Numbered from the stretch's first letter, positions 41,191 through 49,580 are shown. The stretch is 64,000 nt of DNA from Aldehydirespirator sp965117015 (GCA_965117015.1 OZ220747.1:2294001-2358000); one strand, 5' to 3'. Notes: generated from the sequence alone by a model not told the origin. Numbers and translations are program-made.

Positions 41191-43433
41191 GAGGATCTCC
41201 GTTGAGGAGCGCGGCCGCGGCGGCACTGGGGGCACTTGCTCTGGTGTGTTCGGCCTGCGCCAGCGAGACCACCGTGCCTGCGGGCGAGCAGTCGCCGGCC
41301 ACCACAATCGAGGCGCCGGCCACGGCCCCGGCCACGACGGCCCCGGCCGAGACGCCGGCCGAGCAGGCACCGCCGGATACCGGCACCGTTTCCGACTCCG
41401 AGCTCGGGCCCCCGCTGCAGGGCGCCTACAGGACGATCACGGGCGGTTCGGGCCACAGCTGCGCGATCGCAATCAACGGCACCATCGCCTGCTGGGGGAG
41501 CAACAATCTCGGTCAGGCCGATGCGCCGGCCGGCACTTACACCGCGGTCTCGGCCGGCACCGTCCACAGCTGTGCCATCGCTGCCGACGGCACGATCGTC
41601 TGCTGGGGGGAGAACCGCATCGGGCTGACCGACGCGCCCGCGGGCACCTTCCAGTACGTCGCCGCCGGCGGGCACCACAACTGCGCCATCACAACCCAGG
41701 GCGCCATCGTCTGCTGGGGAGACGACAGCATCGGGCTGACCGACGCCCCGGCGGGCACCTACAAGGCTGTGAGCGCCGGGCTCTTTCACAGCTGCGCGAT
41801 TGCAGCCGACGGCACGATCGTCTGCTGGGGGGAGAACCGCATCGGGATGACCGACGCGCCGGCGGGGATCTACAAGGCCCTGTCCGTCGGGGCGTTGAAC
41901 AGCTGTGCCATCGCAGCCGACGACACCATCACCTGCTGGGGGATCAACGATGTCGGGCAGACCGACGCCCCGGCGGGCACGTACAAGGCTGTCACCGCCG
42001 GCGTGGGTCACAACTGCGCGATCGCAGCCGATGACACCATCGCCTGCTGGGGGAGAAACTACTGGGGGGAGCTCAATGCTCCTGCTGGCACCTATCGGTC
42101 TGTCGCCGTCAGTGACCAATACAGCTGCGCGATAGCAACCGACGACACTATCGCCTGCTGGGGCCTGGTAGCACCACCGACCTCCGTCGGCCCCGACAGT
42201 CCGTCCGAGGAACCCGAGCCCGAGCCGGAGCCCGAGCCTGAGTCCGAGCCTGAGCCTGAGCCGGAGCCCGAGTCCGAGCCTGAGCCTGAGCCGGAGCCCG
42301 AACCGGAGCCCGAGCCGGAGCTAGCGCCCGAGCCTGAGCCAGCGCCCCAACCCCAGCCCGAGCCCGAGGCTGTAACCGGCGGGGGCGGTGACTCCGACCG
42401 GCCGGGTGAAGGCGTGACGGTCGTGGCCGGGCGGGCCGACTGGGATTCGGGCTACTTCCAGTCTGCGCTGCTCAAGCAGTTGCTGGAAGAGCTCGGCTAC
42501 AGCGTCACCGATCCATTTCACGGGGAGTTGGGCCCGAGTCTTGCCTTTCCCGCTATGGCCCAGGGCCGAATGGACTACTGGCCCAACACCTGGCGAGGTC
42601 ACTACAGGTGGCTGGACCATGAGTTGCCGGATGGATCGTTGGTCGGAGACCACGTCAGCGTCGTGGGCAAGCTGCTGTTCGAGGGTGTCCTGAGCGGCTT
42701 TGTGGTGACCAAGTCCTTCGCCGACGCCTACGGCGTGTACACCATGGACGATCTCAACGACAGCCCCGAGGCGCTGGCCGCGTTCGACGCCACCGATCTC
42801 GTGCCCGGCAACGGCAAGGCCGAGATCTACGGCTGTCCCTCCTTGTTTGGGGTCTGCCAGGGCACCATCGACAACATGATCGCGTTCTCGGGGTGGGACA
42901 ACATTGTCCAGTTCACCGGTGGCTACGACACTTCCATCGAGTTTGCGCATCGCGACGCCGACGCCGGTGTCCCGATGGTCATATTCGTCTGGGCTCCGTC
43001 GCTGCACATCGCCCGGCTGCGGCCCGGCGACAACGTGTACTGGATGGGGGTCCAGAACATCCTCGACGACTCCAACCCGACGGGCATCGAGGGCGGCGAA
43101 GAGCACGACCAGCGCGGGCCGGACGGCACCGGCGGCTACGTGTCGATCGGAGCGGACCAGTGCCCCTCGGCCACCGAACAGCCCGACGGCCGATGCCCCA
43201 TCGGCTGGCGCGCCCACCACATCCTCGTCACAGCCAACAATGAGTTCCTGGAGGCCAACCCGGCGGCCCGAGCACTCTTCGAGGCCGTGAGGCTCACGCC
43301 CCTGGACGTCTCGCTGGCCCACGCGGCCCAACGAGAACACGGCGCCCACCCCGACGACCTAGCCGCCCAATGGATCGCCGACAACCGCGACAAGGTCGAC
43401 TCATGGCTCGCAGCCGCCCGCGCCGCCTCCTGA
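41187..43433 (+). CDS. Lipoprotein: seven RCC1-type repeats fused to an OpuAC/ProX glycine-betaine-binding domain
   Basis: A 748-residue lipoprotein. I start at ATG 41187, which overlaps the previous stop (ATGA) and has GGGAGG four bases before it; ATG 41175 is less likely. A signal peptide ends in a VCSAC lipobox and an Ala/Thr/Pro linker follows. Residues about 79-332 hold seven RCC1-type repeats (one full propeller), each with CAIA and CWG cysteines. About 338-395 is a Glu-Pro repeat linker. From about residue 409 comes an OpuAC-type binding domain (VVAGRADWDSGYFQSALLKQ, DYWPNTWRGHYRW, EIYGCPSLFGVCQGTI). The domain binds quaternary amines such as betaine in known transporters, but no permease or ATPase lies nearby. 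A sensory or capture role is inferred. The fusion looks unusual. Confidence 0.85.
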   Translation: MRGSPLRSAAAAALGALALVCSACASETTVPAGEQSPATTIEAPATAPATTAPAETPAEQAPPDTGTVSDSELGPPLQGAYRTITGGSGHSCAIAINGTIACWGSNNLGQADAPAGTYTAVSAGTVHSCAIAADGTIVCWGENRIGLTDAPAGTFQYVAAGGHHNCAITTQGAIVCWGDDSIGLTDAPAGTYKAVSAGLFHSCAIAADGTIVCWGENRIGMTDAPAGIYKALSVGALNSCAIAADDTITCWGINDVGQTDAPAGTYKAVTAGVGHNCAIAADDTIACWGRNYWGELNAPAGTYRSVAVSDQYSCAIATDDTIACWGLVAPPTSVGPDSPSEEPEPEPEPEPESEPEPEPEPESEPEPEPEPEPEPEPELAPEPEPAPQPQPEPEAVTGGGGDSDRPGEGVTVVAGRADWDSGYFQSALLKQLLEELGYSVTDPFHGELGPSLAFPAMAQGRMDYWPNTWRGHYRWLDHELPDGSLVGDHVSVVGKLLFEGVLSGFVVTKSFADAYGVYTMDDLNDSPEALAAFDATDLVPGNGKAEIYGCPSLFGVCQGTIDNMIAFSGWDNIVQFTGGYDTSIEFAHRDADAGVPMVIFVWAPSLHIARLRPGDNVYWMGVQNILDDSNPTGIEGGEEHDQRGPDGTGGYVSIGADQCPSATEQPDGRCPIGWRAHHILVTANNEFLEANPAARALFEAVRLTPLDVSLAHAAQREHGAHPDDLAAQWIADNRDKVDSWLAAARAAS

Positions 43434-43470
43434 ATCTCGGTGAGGCCATCGCCGCGACGCCGTCTGTTGC

Positions 43471-43517
43471 GAATTGGCAGCGCTGTGCACGGTATGCGTG
43501 CATCCTGCTGCCAATTC
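43471..43517. repeat. Palindromic intergenic repeat, 47 bp (type A)
   Basis: Starts GAATTGGCAGC and ends GCTGCCAATTC, with the inner stem GCACG-GTATG-CGTGC. It follows the RCC1-OpuAC gene. The remainder of the gap up to 43707 holds no gene I can support. Confidence 0.9.
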
Positions 43518-43707
43518 GCGGCCGAGGAGCGCCAGAGGGCGCCGGCATGCCCTGACTAGTGCTTTGGAGCCACTTCTATGGGGGTGGGCAGGTTGCTCCG
43601 CTGGTGCCTGTTGCAGGCCGGCTGGGTCAACTTGAATCCGGGGACAGCGCTAACGGTGCCCGGTCGGCCTGTCGCGGGCGGGCTCGAAGCACCACCAGGA
43701 GGTTCCC

Positions 43708-44496
43708 ATGACATCTACGGCTGCGGTGAGCATGCCGTCCTCCGAGGCTGAGGCGGTGGCCGCCGTAACGGAGCGGCCGTACGCGACGGTGCTCGCCGGC
43801 GGCACGCTGCTGGTGCCTCAGCACAGTCTCGGCCAGGTCGCGGTGGACCGGGCTGTGTGGCTCGGCCGGGCCGAGATGGACGGCATCTCGAGGTCGAACG
43901 GACGCATGACGGTCGGCGCGGCAGCCCCCCTCGCGGCGTGCGCGAGACTGGATGCTCCCGTCGGTCCGTGCGCGGCCAACATCGGAGACAACGAGGTGAA
44001 GGCGCAAGCCACCATCGGCGGCAACATCTGCTCGCCCGCTCCCTACGGCGACCTGCGCGGACCGCTGCTCGCCCTCGGCGCGATCCTGCGCTGGGCCGAT
44101 CCCGACGGCACCCACACCGGTGGCATCGCCGACTTCGCGGCCTCGGGCGGGGCCCGGCCCGGGGTGCTGCTCCTGGACGTCGCGTTCGCGGTTCCCGAGG
44201 CGGGCTCGTTCGTGGCGCTGCGACGCCACCACACCCAGTCGTTGACCGCCATGTCGGTGAGCGCGGTGCGCGGTGCGAACGGTGCTGTGACCATCGCGGC
44301 CACGGGGGCGGCTCCGGATGCCTGCCGGCTGCACGCGGCCGAGGCTGTTCTGGCCGACGGCGGCTCGATCGCCGACGCAGCGACTGCTTCCGCCTCCGAC
44401 GCCGATCCCTACGACGACGCTCTGGCGTCGGCCTCGTATCGCAGGCGGGTGCTGCCCGTCTACGTCGGCCGGGCCCTAGAGCAGCTGGGAGCCTGA
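43708..44496 (+). CDS. Molybdenum hydroxylase FAD-binding subunit (operon 2)
   Basis: A 262-residue FAD subunit. It is shorter than that of operon 1 and lacks the usual N-terminal MKxxxY segment, beginning instead with SSEAEAVAAVTE. The FAD loops are VLAGGTLLVPQ and ATIGGNICSPAPYGDLRGPLLAL. The C-terminal flavoprotein domain ends SYRRRVLPVYVGRALEQL. AGGAGG lies five bases before ATG 43708. It is followed one base later by the 2Fe-2S gene. Together with the next three genes it encodes a four-subunit Mo hydroxylase. Confidence 0.87.
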   Translation: MTSTAAVSMPSSEAEAVAAVTERPYATVLAGGTLLVPQHSLGQVAVDRAVWLGRAEMDGISRSNGRMTVGAAAPLAACARLDAPVGPCAANIGDNEVKAQATIGGNICSPAPYGDLRGPLLALGAILRWADPDGTHTGGIADFAASGGARPGVLLLDVAFAVPEAGSFVALRRHHTQSLTAMSVSAVRGANGAVTIAATGAAPDACRLHAAEAVLADGGSIADAATASASDADPYDDALASASYRRRVLPVYVGRALEQLGA

Positions 44497-44497
44497 C

Positions 44498-45022
44498 ATG
44501 GAACTGACAGTCAATGCCGTTTCCTGCACGGTGCAGTCGCAGCCGCTGACCTCGCTGCTGACCGTGCTGCGAGAGGAGCTCGACATCACCAGCCCCAAGG
44601 CGGGATGCGAATCAGGTGGCTGCGGCGCCTGCACGGTGCTGGTGGACGGCCAGCCCCGCCGATCCTGCCTGACCGCGCTCTGCACCGTGGACGGCTCAGA
44701 AGTCGTCACCGTGGAGGGTCTGGGCACCCCCGAGGATCTGTCCAGGGTCCAGCAGGCCTTCATCCACCACTACGCCGCCCAGTGCGGCTTCTGCAGCGAC
44801 GGAATGGTGGTGGCGGCCACCGCCTACATCAACTCGGGCGGTTCGGACGACACCGACGCCATCCGTGAGGCCTTGGCCGGGCACTTCTGCCGCTGCACCG
44901 GCTACGTGAAGATCCTTGAAGCCGTGGCCTCCGCAGCCCGGGGCGAAGCGTCGGACATCGACAGCACCGCCTCGAGCGCCAACAACACCTATGTCACGAT
45001 CTCAGCAGGAGGACAGCCATGA
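44498..45022 (+). CDS. Molybdenum hydroxylase 2Fe-2S subunit (operon 2)
   Basis: A 174-residue protein with the first cluster GCESGGCGACTVLVDG...C and the second cluster QCGFCSDGM and GHFCRCTGYVKILEAV. It transfers electrons from the Mo site to FAD. The last about 20 residues (after AASAARGEAS) are a variable tail. Its stop overlaps the first ATG of a duplicated ribosome-binding-site/start segment (see 45006-45063) that precedes the Mo subunit. Confidence 0.92.
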   Translation: MELTVNAVSCTVQSQPLTSLLTVLREELDITSPKAGCESGGCGACTVLVDGQPRRSCLTALCTVDGSEVVTVEGLGTPEDLSRVQQAFIHHYAAQCGFCSDGMVVAATAYINSGGSDDTDAIREALAGHFCRCTGYVKILEAVASAARGEASDIDSTASSANNTYVTISAGGQP

Positions 45023-45063
45023 AGGTCGTCGACCTCGTCAGAGGAGGACAGCCATGAAGGTCG
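45006..45063 (+). repeat. 35-base direct duplication of a Shine-Dalgarno plus start region
   Basis: The block AGGAGGACAGCCATGAAGG, continuing GTCGT, occurs twice, 35 bases apart. Both copies carry a strong ribosome-binding site and an ATG followed by codons for M-K-V-V. The second copy starts the real Mo subunit. Confidence 0.85.
45019..45057 (+). CDS. 12-codon mini-ORF produced by the duplicated start (leader peptide candidate)
   Basis: ATG 45019 opens a frame encoding MKVVDLVRGGQP and stops at TGA 45055-45057, overlapping the Mo-subunit ATG at 45054 (ATGA). It has a perfect AGGAGG site. It could couple translation of the 2Fe-2S gene to the Mo subunit, or be a neutral by-product of the duplication. 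No function for the peptide itself is suggested. Confidence 0.45.
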   Translation: MKVVDLVRGGQP

Positions 45064-46427
45064 TAGGGGCGCGCCTGCCCCGCTATGACGGCGTGGGCCA
45101 CGTAACCGGCCGCACGACCTACGTGGACGATGTGCGCCTGCCCGGGATGCTGCACGCCGCAGCCCTGCGCTCGCCGCACCACCACGTTCGCATCACCCGG
45201 ATCGACACCAGCGCAGCCGAGGCCATGGCCGGCGTGCACGCAGTGATCACTCACGCCGATGTGCCCCTGCTGGTCTACGGCCACCTCTCCGGGGGAGGCA
45301 TCCCCGGCGACGAGCCGCTGCTGGCCAAGGACCACGCCCGCTACCGGGGCCAGCCGATCGCGCTGGTGGCCGCCGACACGGTGGAGATCGCCCGGGCCGC
45401 GCGCGCGGCCATCGATGTGGGCTACGAGGAGCTGCCCGCCCTTTTCGACGTGCGCCTCGCTTTCGACGACGACGCACCGGTGATCAATGACGCCTTCGGC
45501 AACTGGTACGACCAGTACGAGGGCAACCTCGACGTCCGCCAGATCCGCAAGGGCGACATCGACGCCGCCATGGACGCGGCCGACCTGATCGTGTCAGGCG
45601 TGTACCGCACCCAGTCCCAGGAGCAGGTGCCGTTGGAGACCCAGGTGTGCGTGGCGATACCCGAGCCCGACGGCCGCCTCACCATCCACACCTGCACCCA
45701 GGCCATGTACTTCTCGCTCGGCGTGGTGTGCTCCCACCTGCAGCTCCCTATGAGCCAGGTCAAGATGGTGGGCGGCACCGTCGGCGGCGGCTTCGGCGGC
45801 AAGGTCGACACCGCCTCGGACACGCTGACCGCGCTGGCCGCGCAGAAGACCGAGCGGCCCGTGAAGTGGCGCTGGACCCGCGAGGAGGAGATGCTCGCCT
45901 CCGGCAACCGGGGTCCCTGGCATATGGAGATCATCGACGCGGTCAGCAGTGACGGGTGGATCCTGGGACGCAAGATGCTCACCATCCACGACGCGGGCGC
46001 CTACGGACGCTTCTCGGTGTACGGGGTGACCAAGCACAGCTTCCACCACACCGGCGCCTACACCATCCCCAACCTGCACTTCGACGGGTACGTGGTGTTC
46101 ACCAACCGCATCCCCACCACCGCCATGCGGGGCTACGGGATAACCGGGCTGTCCACCGCCATCGAGGTCCACGCCGAGCGGGTGGCCAGAGAGCTGGGGA
46201 TGGACCCCTACGAGTTCCGGCTCAAGAACGCCAACCGGGTCAACGACACCTCGCCCAACCGCATCCCCTACGAGGATCCCAGCACGGTGGAAGTGCTGCA
46301 GTCGCTGGCTTCGGCCACCGGTTCCGAGCTGAGCGACGAGCTGCGGGCGATGACCAGGGACCAGCGCTCCGGCCAGATGCTGCCGGATCATCTCGCGGCC
46401 CAGATCGGATCAGGAGGTGGCCACTGA
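45054..46427 (+). CDS. Molybdenum hydroxylase Mo-subunit, N-terminal part (split large subunit)
   Basis: A 457-residue protein covering the hammerhead domain (about 1-125: GHVTGRTTYVDDVRLPGMLH, LRSPHHHVRI) and the first Mo-cofactor domain (GGTVGGGFGGKVDTASDTLT; MRGYGITGLSTAIEVHAERV). It ends after GSGGGH, where an undivided large subunit would continue. The next gene supplies the second half, its ATG sharing a base with this stop (TGATG) and an AGGAGG site preceding it. Sizes of about 49 and 38 kDa recall the split NdhL/NdhM subunits of Eubacterium barkeri nicotinate dehydrogenase. Both halves have intact motifs, so a genuine two-gene architecture is more likely than a broken gene. Confidence 0.85.
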   Translation: MKVVGARLPRYDGVGHVTGRTTYVDDVRLPGMLHAAALRSPHHHVRITRIDTSAAEAMAGVHAVITHADVPLLVYGHLSGGGIPGDEPLLAKDHARYRGQPIALVAADTVEIARAARAAIDVGYEELPALFDVRLAFDDDAPVINDAFGNWYDQYEGNLDVRQIRKGDIDAAMDAADLIVSGVYRTQSQEQVPLETQVCVAIPEPDGRLTIHTCTQAMYFSLGVVCSHLQLPMSQVKMVGGTVGGGFGGKVDTASDTLTALAAQKTERPVKWRWTREEEMLASGNRGPWHMEIIDAVSSDGWILGRKMLTIHDAGAYGRFSVYGVTKHSFHHTGAYTIPNLHFDGYVVFTNRIPTTAMRGYGITGLSTAIEVHAERVARELGMDPYEFRLKNANRVNDTSPNRIPYEDPSTVEVLQSLASATGSELSDELRAMTRDQRSGQMLPDHLAAQIGSGGGH

Positions 46428-47515
46428 TGGCTGTACATCGAGGCAAGGGCGTTGCCACCATCGAGTACCCGACGGGCATGAACCAGAACGGCGACCCGTC
46501 GCAGGCCTGGATCAAGGTCAAGCCCGACGGGCGGGTGGACGTGTTCTCGGGAACCTCCGACATCGGCAACGGCTCCAAGACCGTCCAGTCGCAGATCGTG
46601 GCCGAGACCCTCGGCGTCCCCTACGACTGGATCACCTACGACAACTCCAATACCGACTCCTCGCCGATGTGCACAGGCACGTTCGCTTCGAGGGCCACGT
46701 TCGTGGCCGGCAACGCCGTGCTGAAGGCGGCCCGCCAGGTGCGCGAGCGCATCCTCGCCATCGCCGCCCGCGAGCTGGAGATCGATCCCGAGGACCTCGA
46801 GGTCGCCGACGGGACGGTGTCGGTCAAGGGCACGCCGGCGAAGTCGATGGGCGTGGACGAGGTGGCCGGCGCGGCCACCTTCGTGCACGGGGAACTGCTC
46901 ACCGGCGACGGCGCCCACCTGAACCCGGGAGCGGCCATCGTCGACCCGGAGACCGGCGAGGTGGACAAGCCGCCCCACGCGGCAATCTCCTACGCGGCGT
47001 GCGCGGCCACCGTCGAGGTGGACGACGAGACCGGCGACGTGCGGGTGCTGAAGCTCACCCAGGCCTACGACATCGGCCGGGCCATGAACCCCACCCTGGT
47101 GGAGGGCCAGATCGAGGGCGGGGCGGTGATGGGCCTCGGGTTCGGTGTCCTTGAGACCTGCTACCCGTACTACCCGAGCGCCGAGCATCGGGGCGACGGC
47201 ATGAGCACCTACCACGTCCCGACCATGGATGATCTCCCCGAGATCAACAATGTGCTGATCGAGAACCCGTCCTCGGGCGGGCCGTACGGCGCCAAGGGAA
47301 TCGGCGAGATGGCCAACAACGGCCAGCCCGCGGCCATAGCCAACGCCATCTACGACGCCGTGGGTGTGTGGGTCACCGAGTTCCCGATAACCCCCGAGCG
47401 GGTGCTGGCCGCCCTCGACGCCAAGAGCGAGCCTCGCCGCGAGGGCCGCATGGTGGCCTTCGACGAGGAGCTGTCGATCAACAGCTTCTCGTCCACCAAG
47501 ACCTGGGGGGCGTGA
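46427..47515 (+). CDS. Molybdenum hydroxylase Mo-subunit, C-terminal part (split large subunit)
   Basis: A 362-residue protein equivalent to the C-terminal Mo-cofactor domain of XDH-type large subunits: VDVFSGTSDIGNGSKTVQSQ, TFASRATFVAGNA, QAYDIGRAMNPTLVEGQIEG and the catalytic Glu294 in GAKGIGEMANNGQPAAI. Its N-terminus MAVHRGKGVATIEYP has a normal start and ribosome-binding site. With the preceding 457-residue protein it should form one active site. The substrate may be an N-heterocycle or aldehyde; the downstream SMP-30 and isochorismatase-fold genes fit a catabolic cluster but do not identify it. Confidence 0.86.
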   Translation: MAVHRGKGVATIEYPTGMNQNGDPSQAWIKVKPDGRVDVFSGTSDIGNGSKTVQSQIVAETLGVPYDWITYDNSNTDSSPMCTGTFASRATFVAGNAVLKAARQVRERILAIAARELEIDPEDLEVADGTVSVKGTPAKSMGVDEVAGAATFVHGELLTGDGAHLNPGAAIVDPETGEVDKPPHAAISYAACAATVEVDDETGDVRVLKLTQAYDIGRAMNPTLVEGQIEGGAVMGLGFGVLETCYPYYPSAEHRGDGMSTYHVPTMDDLPEINNVLIENPSSGGPYGAKGIGEMANNGQPAAIANAIYDAVGVWVTEFPITPERVLAALDAKSEPRREGRMVAFDEELSINSFSSTKTWGA

Positions 47516-47558
47516 CGTCTCGACACATTCTTCAAACCCGTAAACAGGAGGCTCAACA

Positions 47559-48470
47559 ATGACCCTGCGCGCCAACGACGACAGATTCTGGGGGCTCGTT
47601 GACCGGGACGCCGCGGTCGAGGTGATCGGCAGCGGCTTCACCTTCACCGAGGGTCCGATCTGGCATCCCCGGGACCACTACCTGCTGTTCTCCGACATGC
47701 CCGGCGACGTGCGTCGCCGCTGGCAGGACGGTGAGGTGACCGAGGTTCTCCGACCGGCCGACAAGTGCAACGGCATGACCTACGACGGGGACCTGAACCT
47801 GATTGTGTGCGAGCACTCCACCTCAAAGGTGATGCGCGAGCGCCCCGACGGCAGCCGCGAGACGGTGGCCTCGCACTACGAGGGCGTGGAGCTGAACAGC
47901 CCCAATGATGTGGTGGTCCGGGCCGACGGCACGATCTACTTCTCCGACCCGTGGTACGGCCGCATGCCGGGCTTCGGCCTGGAGCGACCCCGCGAGCTGG
48001 GCTGGCAGGGCGTGTTCCGGGTGGCGCCCGGAGCCGACGGCGCCACGCAGCTCTGCGTGGAGCAGGACACCTTCGACCAGCCCAACGGCCTGTGCTTCTC
48101 GCCCGACGAGTCGCTGCTGTACATCAACGACACCACCCACGCACTGGTGCGGGTCTACAGCGTGAACGCCGACGGCTCCCTCGACGGTGGCGACGTGTTC
48201 GTCGACGGGCTGTCCGACGACGACGTGGCCGGCGTGCCCGACGGCATGAAGTGCGACGAGCAGGGCAACATCTGGGTGACGGGCCCGGGCGGCGTGTGGG
48301 TCTTCGACTCCGAGGCCAATCATCTCGGCGTCGTCGAGATCGACGAAGTGGTGGCCAACCTGCACTGGGGAGGACCCGACTTCCACACCCTGTTCTTCGC
48401 GTCGTCCACCTCCGTGCGCTCGCTGCCGACCATCGTCGGCCCCCACACCGAGGGGTTCATGCGGGCCTGA
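47559..48470 (+). CDS. SMP-30/gluconolactonase/LRE family protein
   Basis: A 303-residue six-bladed propeller hydrolase. Metal and active-site landmarks are FTEGPIWHPRDHYLLFSD (Glu), DKCNGMTYDGDLNLIVCEH, LNSPNDVVVRADGTIYFSDP (Asn) and DQPNGLCFSPDESLLYINDT (Asp region). Members hydrolyse sugar lactones or other lactones and organophosphates with Ca or Zn. AGGAGG precedes ATG 47559. It lies 43 bases after the split Mo-hydroxylase genes, suggesting a shared catabolic operon in which a lactone intermediate is opened. The substrate is unproven. Confidence 0.87.
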   Translation: MTLRANDDRFWGLVDRDAAVEVIGSGFTFTEGPIWHPRDHYLLFSDMPGDVRRRWQDGEVTEVLRPADKCNGMTYDGDLNLIVCEHSTSKVMRERPDGSRETVASHYEGVELNSPNDVVVRADGTIYFSDPWYGRMPGFGLERPRELGWQGVFRVAPGADGATQLCVEQDTFDQPNGLCFSPDESLLYINDTTHALVRVYSVNADGSLDGGDVFVDGLSDDDVAGVPDGMKCDEQGNIWVTGPGGVWVFDSEANHLGVVEIDEVVANLHWGGPDFHTLFFASSTSVRSLPTIVGPHTEGFMRA

Positions 48471-48519
48471 CGGCCCGGCCGAGCTCCCCGAGTCCACATC
48501 TCAATCCGAAGGAGGCCCC

Positions 48520-49128
48520 ATGGCACTGGAACTAGACCCCGGACGCTGCGCCCTGATCATCCAGGACATGCAGAACGCGTCCCTCACCGAGGGCGGCGCC
48601 TTCTCGACGCCTGAGTCCCGCGCCCACCACGCCGAGCAGAACCTCGAAGCCAACATCAACCGGCTCGCCGATCGCTGCCGGGAGCTCGGCATCCCGGTGA
48701 TGCACGTCTGGTTCATCGTGGAGCCGGGCTCGCCGGGCTTCAAGGTGAACGCGGGCCTCTTCGAGGCGGTGGCGTCCTCGGGCAGCCTCGACCGCGGCAC
48801 ATGGGGAGCGGAGCCTTCGCCGGCCACCGCCCCGAAGGACGGCGACTTCATCATCGAGAAGATGCGCATGAGCGCGTTCCATGACACCAAGCTCGACACC
48901 ATGCTGAAGGGCTTCGGGCGGGACACGCTGATCCTGAGCGGCGTGCTCACCAACATGGCCATGTCGCACACGGCCCGCACCGGCGCCGACCTCGGGTACT
49001 ACGTCGTGTTCCCGGAGGACGCAGCCGGCTCCTTCGACGGCGAGTGGCACCGGGTGGCGGTCGACTACGCCCTCCAGAACGTCTCCACCGTCACCGACAC
49101 CGACACAGTCCTGGCCGCGCTCGCCTGA
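48520..49128 (+). CDS. Isochorismatase-fold hydrolase lacking the catalytic cysteine
   Basis: A 202-residue protein of the isochorismatase-like superfamily. D16 (IIQDMQN) and K114 (IIEKMRMSAF) match two triad positions, but the nucleophilic Cys of amidase members (usually TNxC) is Ala147 in GVLTNMAMSHTART. True isochorismatases (PhzD, EntB) also lack that Cys, so it may be a hydrolase of enol-ether type, or have another role, rather than an amidase. An AAGGAGG site precedes ATG 48520. Its position after the Mo-hydroxylase and lactonase genes suggests it belongs to that catabolic operon. Confidence 0.82.
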   Translation: MALELDPGRCALIIQDMQNASLTEGGAFSTPESRAHHAEQNLEANINRLADRCRELGIPVMHVWFIVEPGSPGFKVNAGLFEAVASSGSLDRGTWGAEPSPATAPKDGDFIIEKMRMSAFHDTKLDTMLKGFGRDTLILSGVLTNMAMSHTARTGADLGYYVVFPEDAAGSFDGEWHRVAVDYALQNVSTVTDTDTVLAALA

Positions 49129-49147
49129 ACCGCCGGCCCGCTGCCGG

Positions 49148-49194
49148 GAATTGGCAGCGTCGTGCACGGTATGCGTGCATTGTGCTGCCAGTTC
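49148..49194. repeat. Palindromic intergenic repeat, 47 bp (type A)
   Basis: Starts GAATTGGCAGC and ends GCTGCCAGTTC (one change from the consensus arm), with the inner stem GCACG-GTATG-CGTGC. It follows the isochorismatase-fold gene. Confidence 0.88.
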
Positions 49195-49232
49195 GGCAAC
49201 GGGGTGGCGCTCCGCCGGGGGCGTGGCACGCT

Positions 49233-49580
49233 ATGGCGGTGACCGCGGCCGCCGAACCAGACACCTCGCACCCCGGCGCGTCGCCCCAGGCCCCGGCCGA
49301 GCGGGTCTTCCGTGCGTCGGTGGTCGTGTCGGGGGTGCGCTGCTTCCTGGCCTACGTGCTGTTCCCGTGGCTGCTGCCCGCGGCCGGCATCGCCTCGGGG
49401 GTGGGCTCGGGCCTCGGTCTGGCCATCGGAGCGGTCGCCATCGTCTTCAACGTCCTCAGCATCCGGCGCTTCCAGCGGACCAGGCACCGCTACCGGTGGC
49501 TGATCTCCGCGCTCAACGCGGGGATCATCGTGCTGCTGACGGTCCTGATGGTGATCGACCTCAACGACCTCCTCGCCTGA
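49233..49580 (+). CDS. Small two-to-three-helix membrane protein, unknown function
   Basis: A 115-residue protein. After about 30 disordered residues come hydrophobic helices near 33-52 (GVRCFLAYVLFPWLLPAAGI), 55-75 (VGSGLGLAIGAVAIVFNVLS) and 91-113 (LISALNAGIIVLLTVLMVID), with a basic loop RRFQRTRHRYRW between the last two. I do not recognise the family. It lies four bases before the methylmalonyl-CoA mutase gene on the same strand and could be co-transcribed, but no functional link is evident. Confidence 0.7.
   Translation: MAVTAAAEPDTSHPGASPQAPAERVFRASVVVSGVRCFLAYVLFPWLLPAAGIASGVGSGLGLAIGAVAIVFNVLSIRRFQRTRHRYRWLISALNAGIIVLLTVLMVIDLNDLLA

Noticed and set aside
46427..47515. Frameshifted pseudogene explanation for the split Mo subunit
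   Set aside because: The second gene has a strong AGGAGG site, a proper ATG and a conventional N-terminus, and a natural split is known in nicotinate dehydrogenase. A sequencing error is not excluded but is less likely.
47559..48470. Naming the SMP-30 protein a gluconolactonase gene
   Set aside because: Propeller and metal residues fit the family, but family members act on many lactones and the context is a Mo-hydroxylase cluster, not glucose oxidation.
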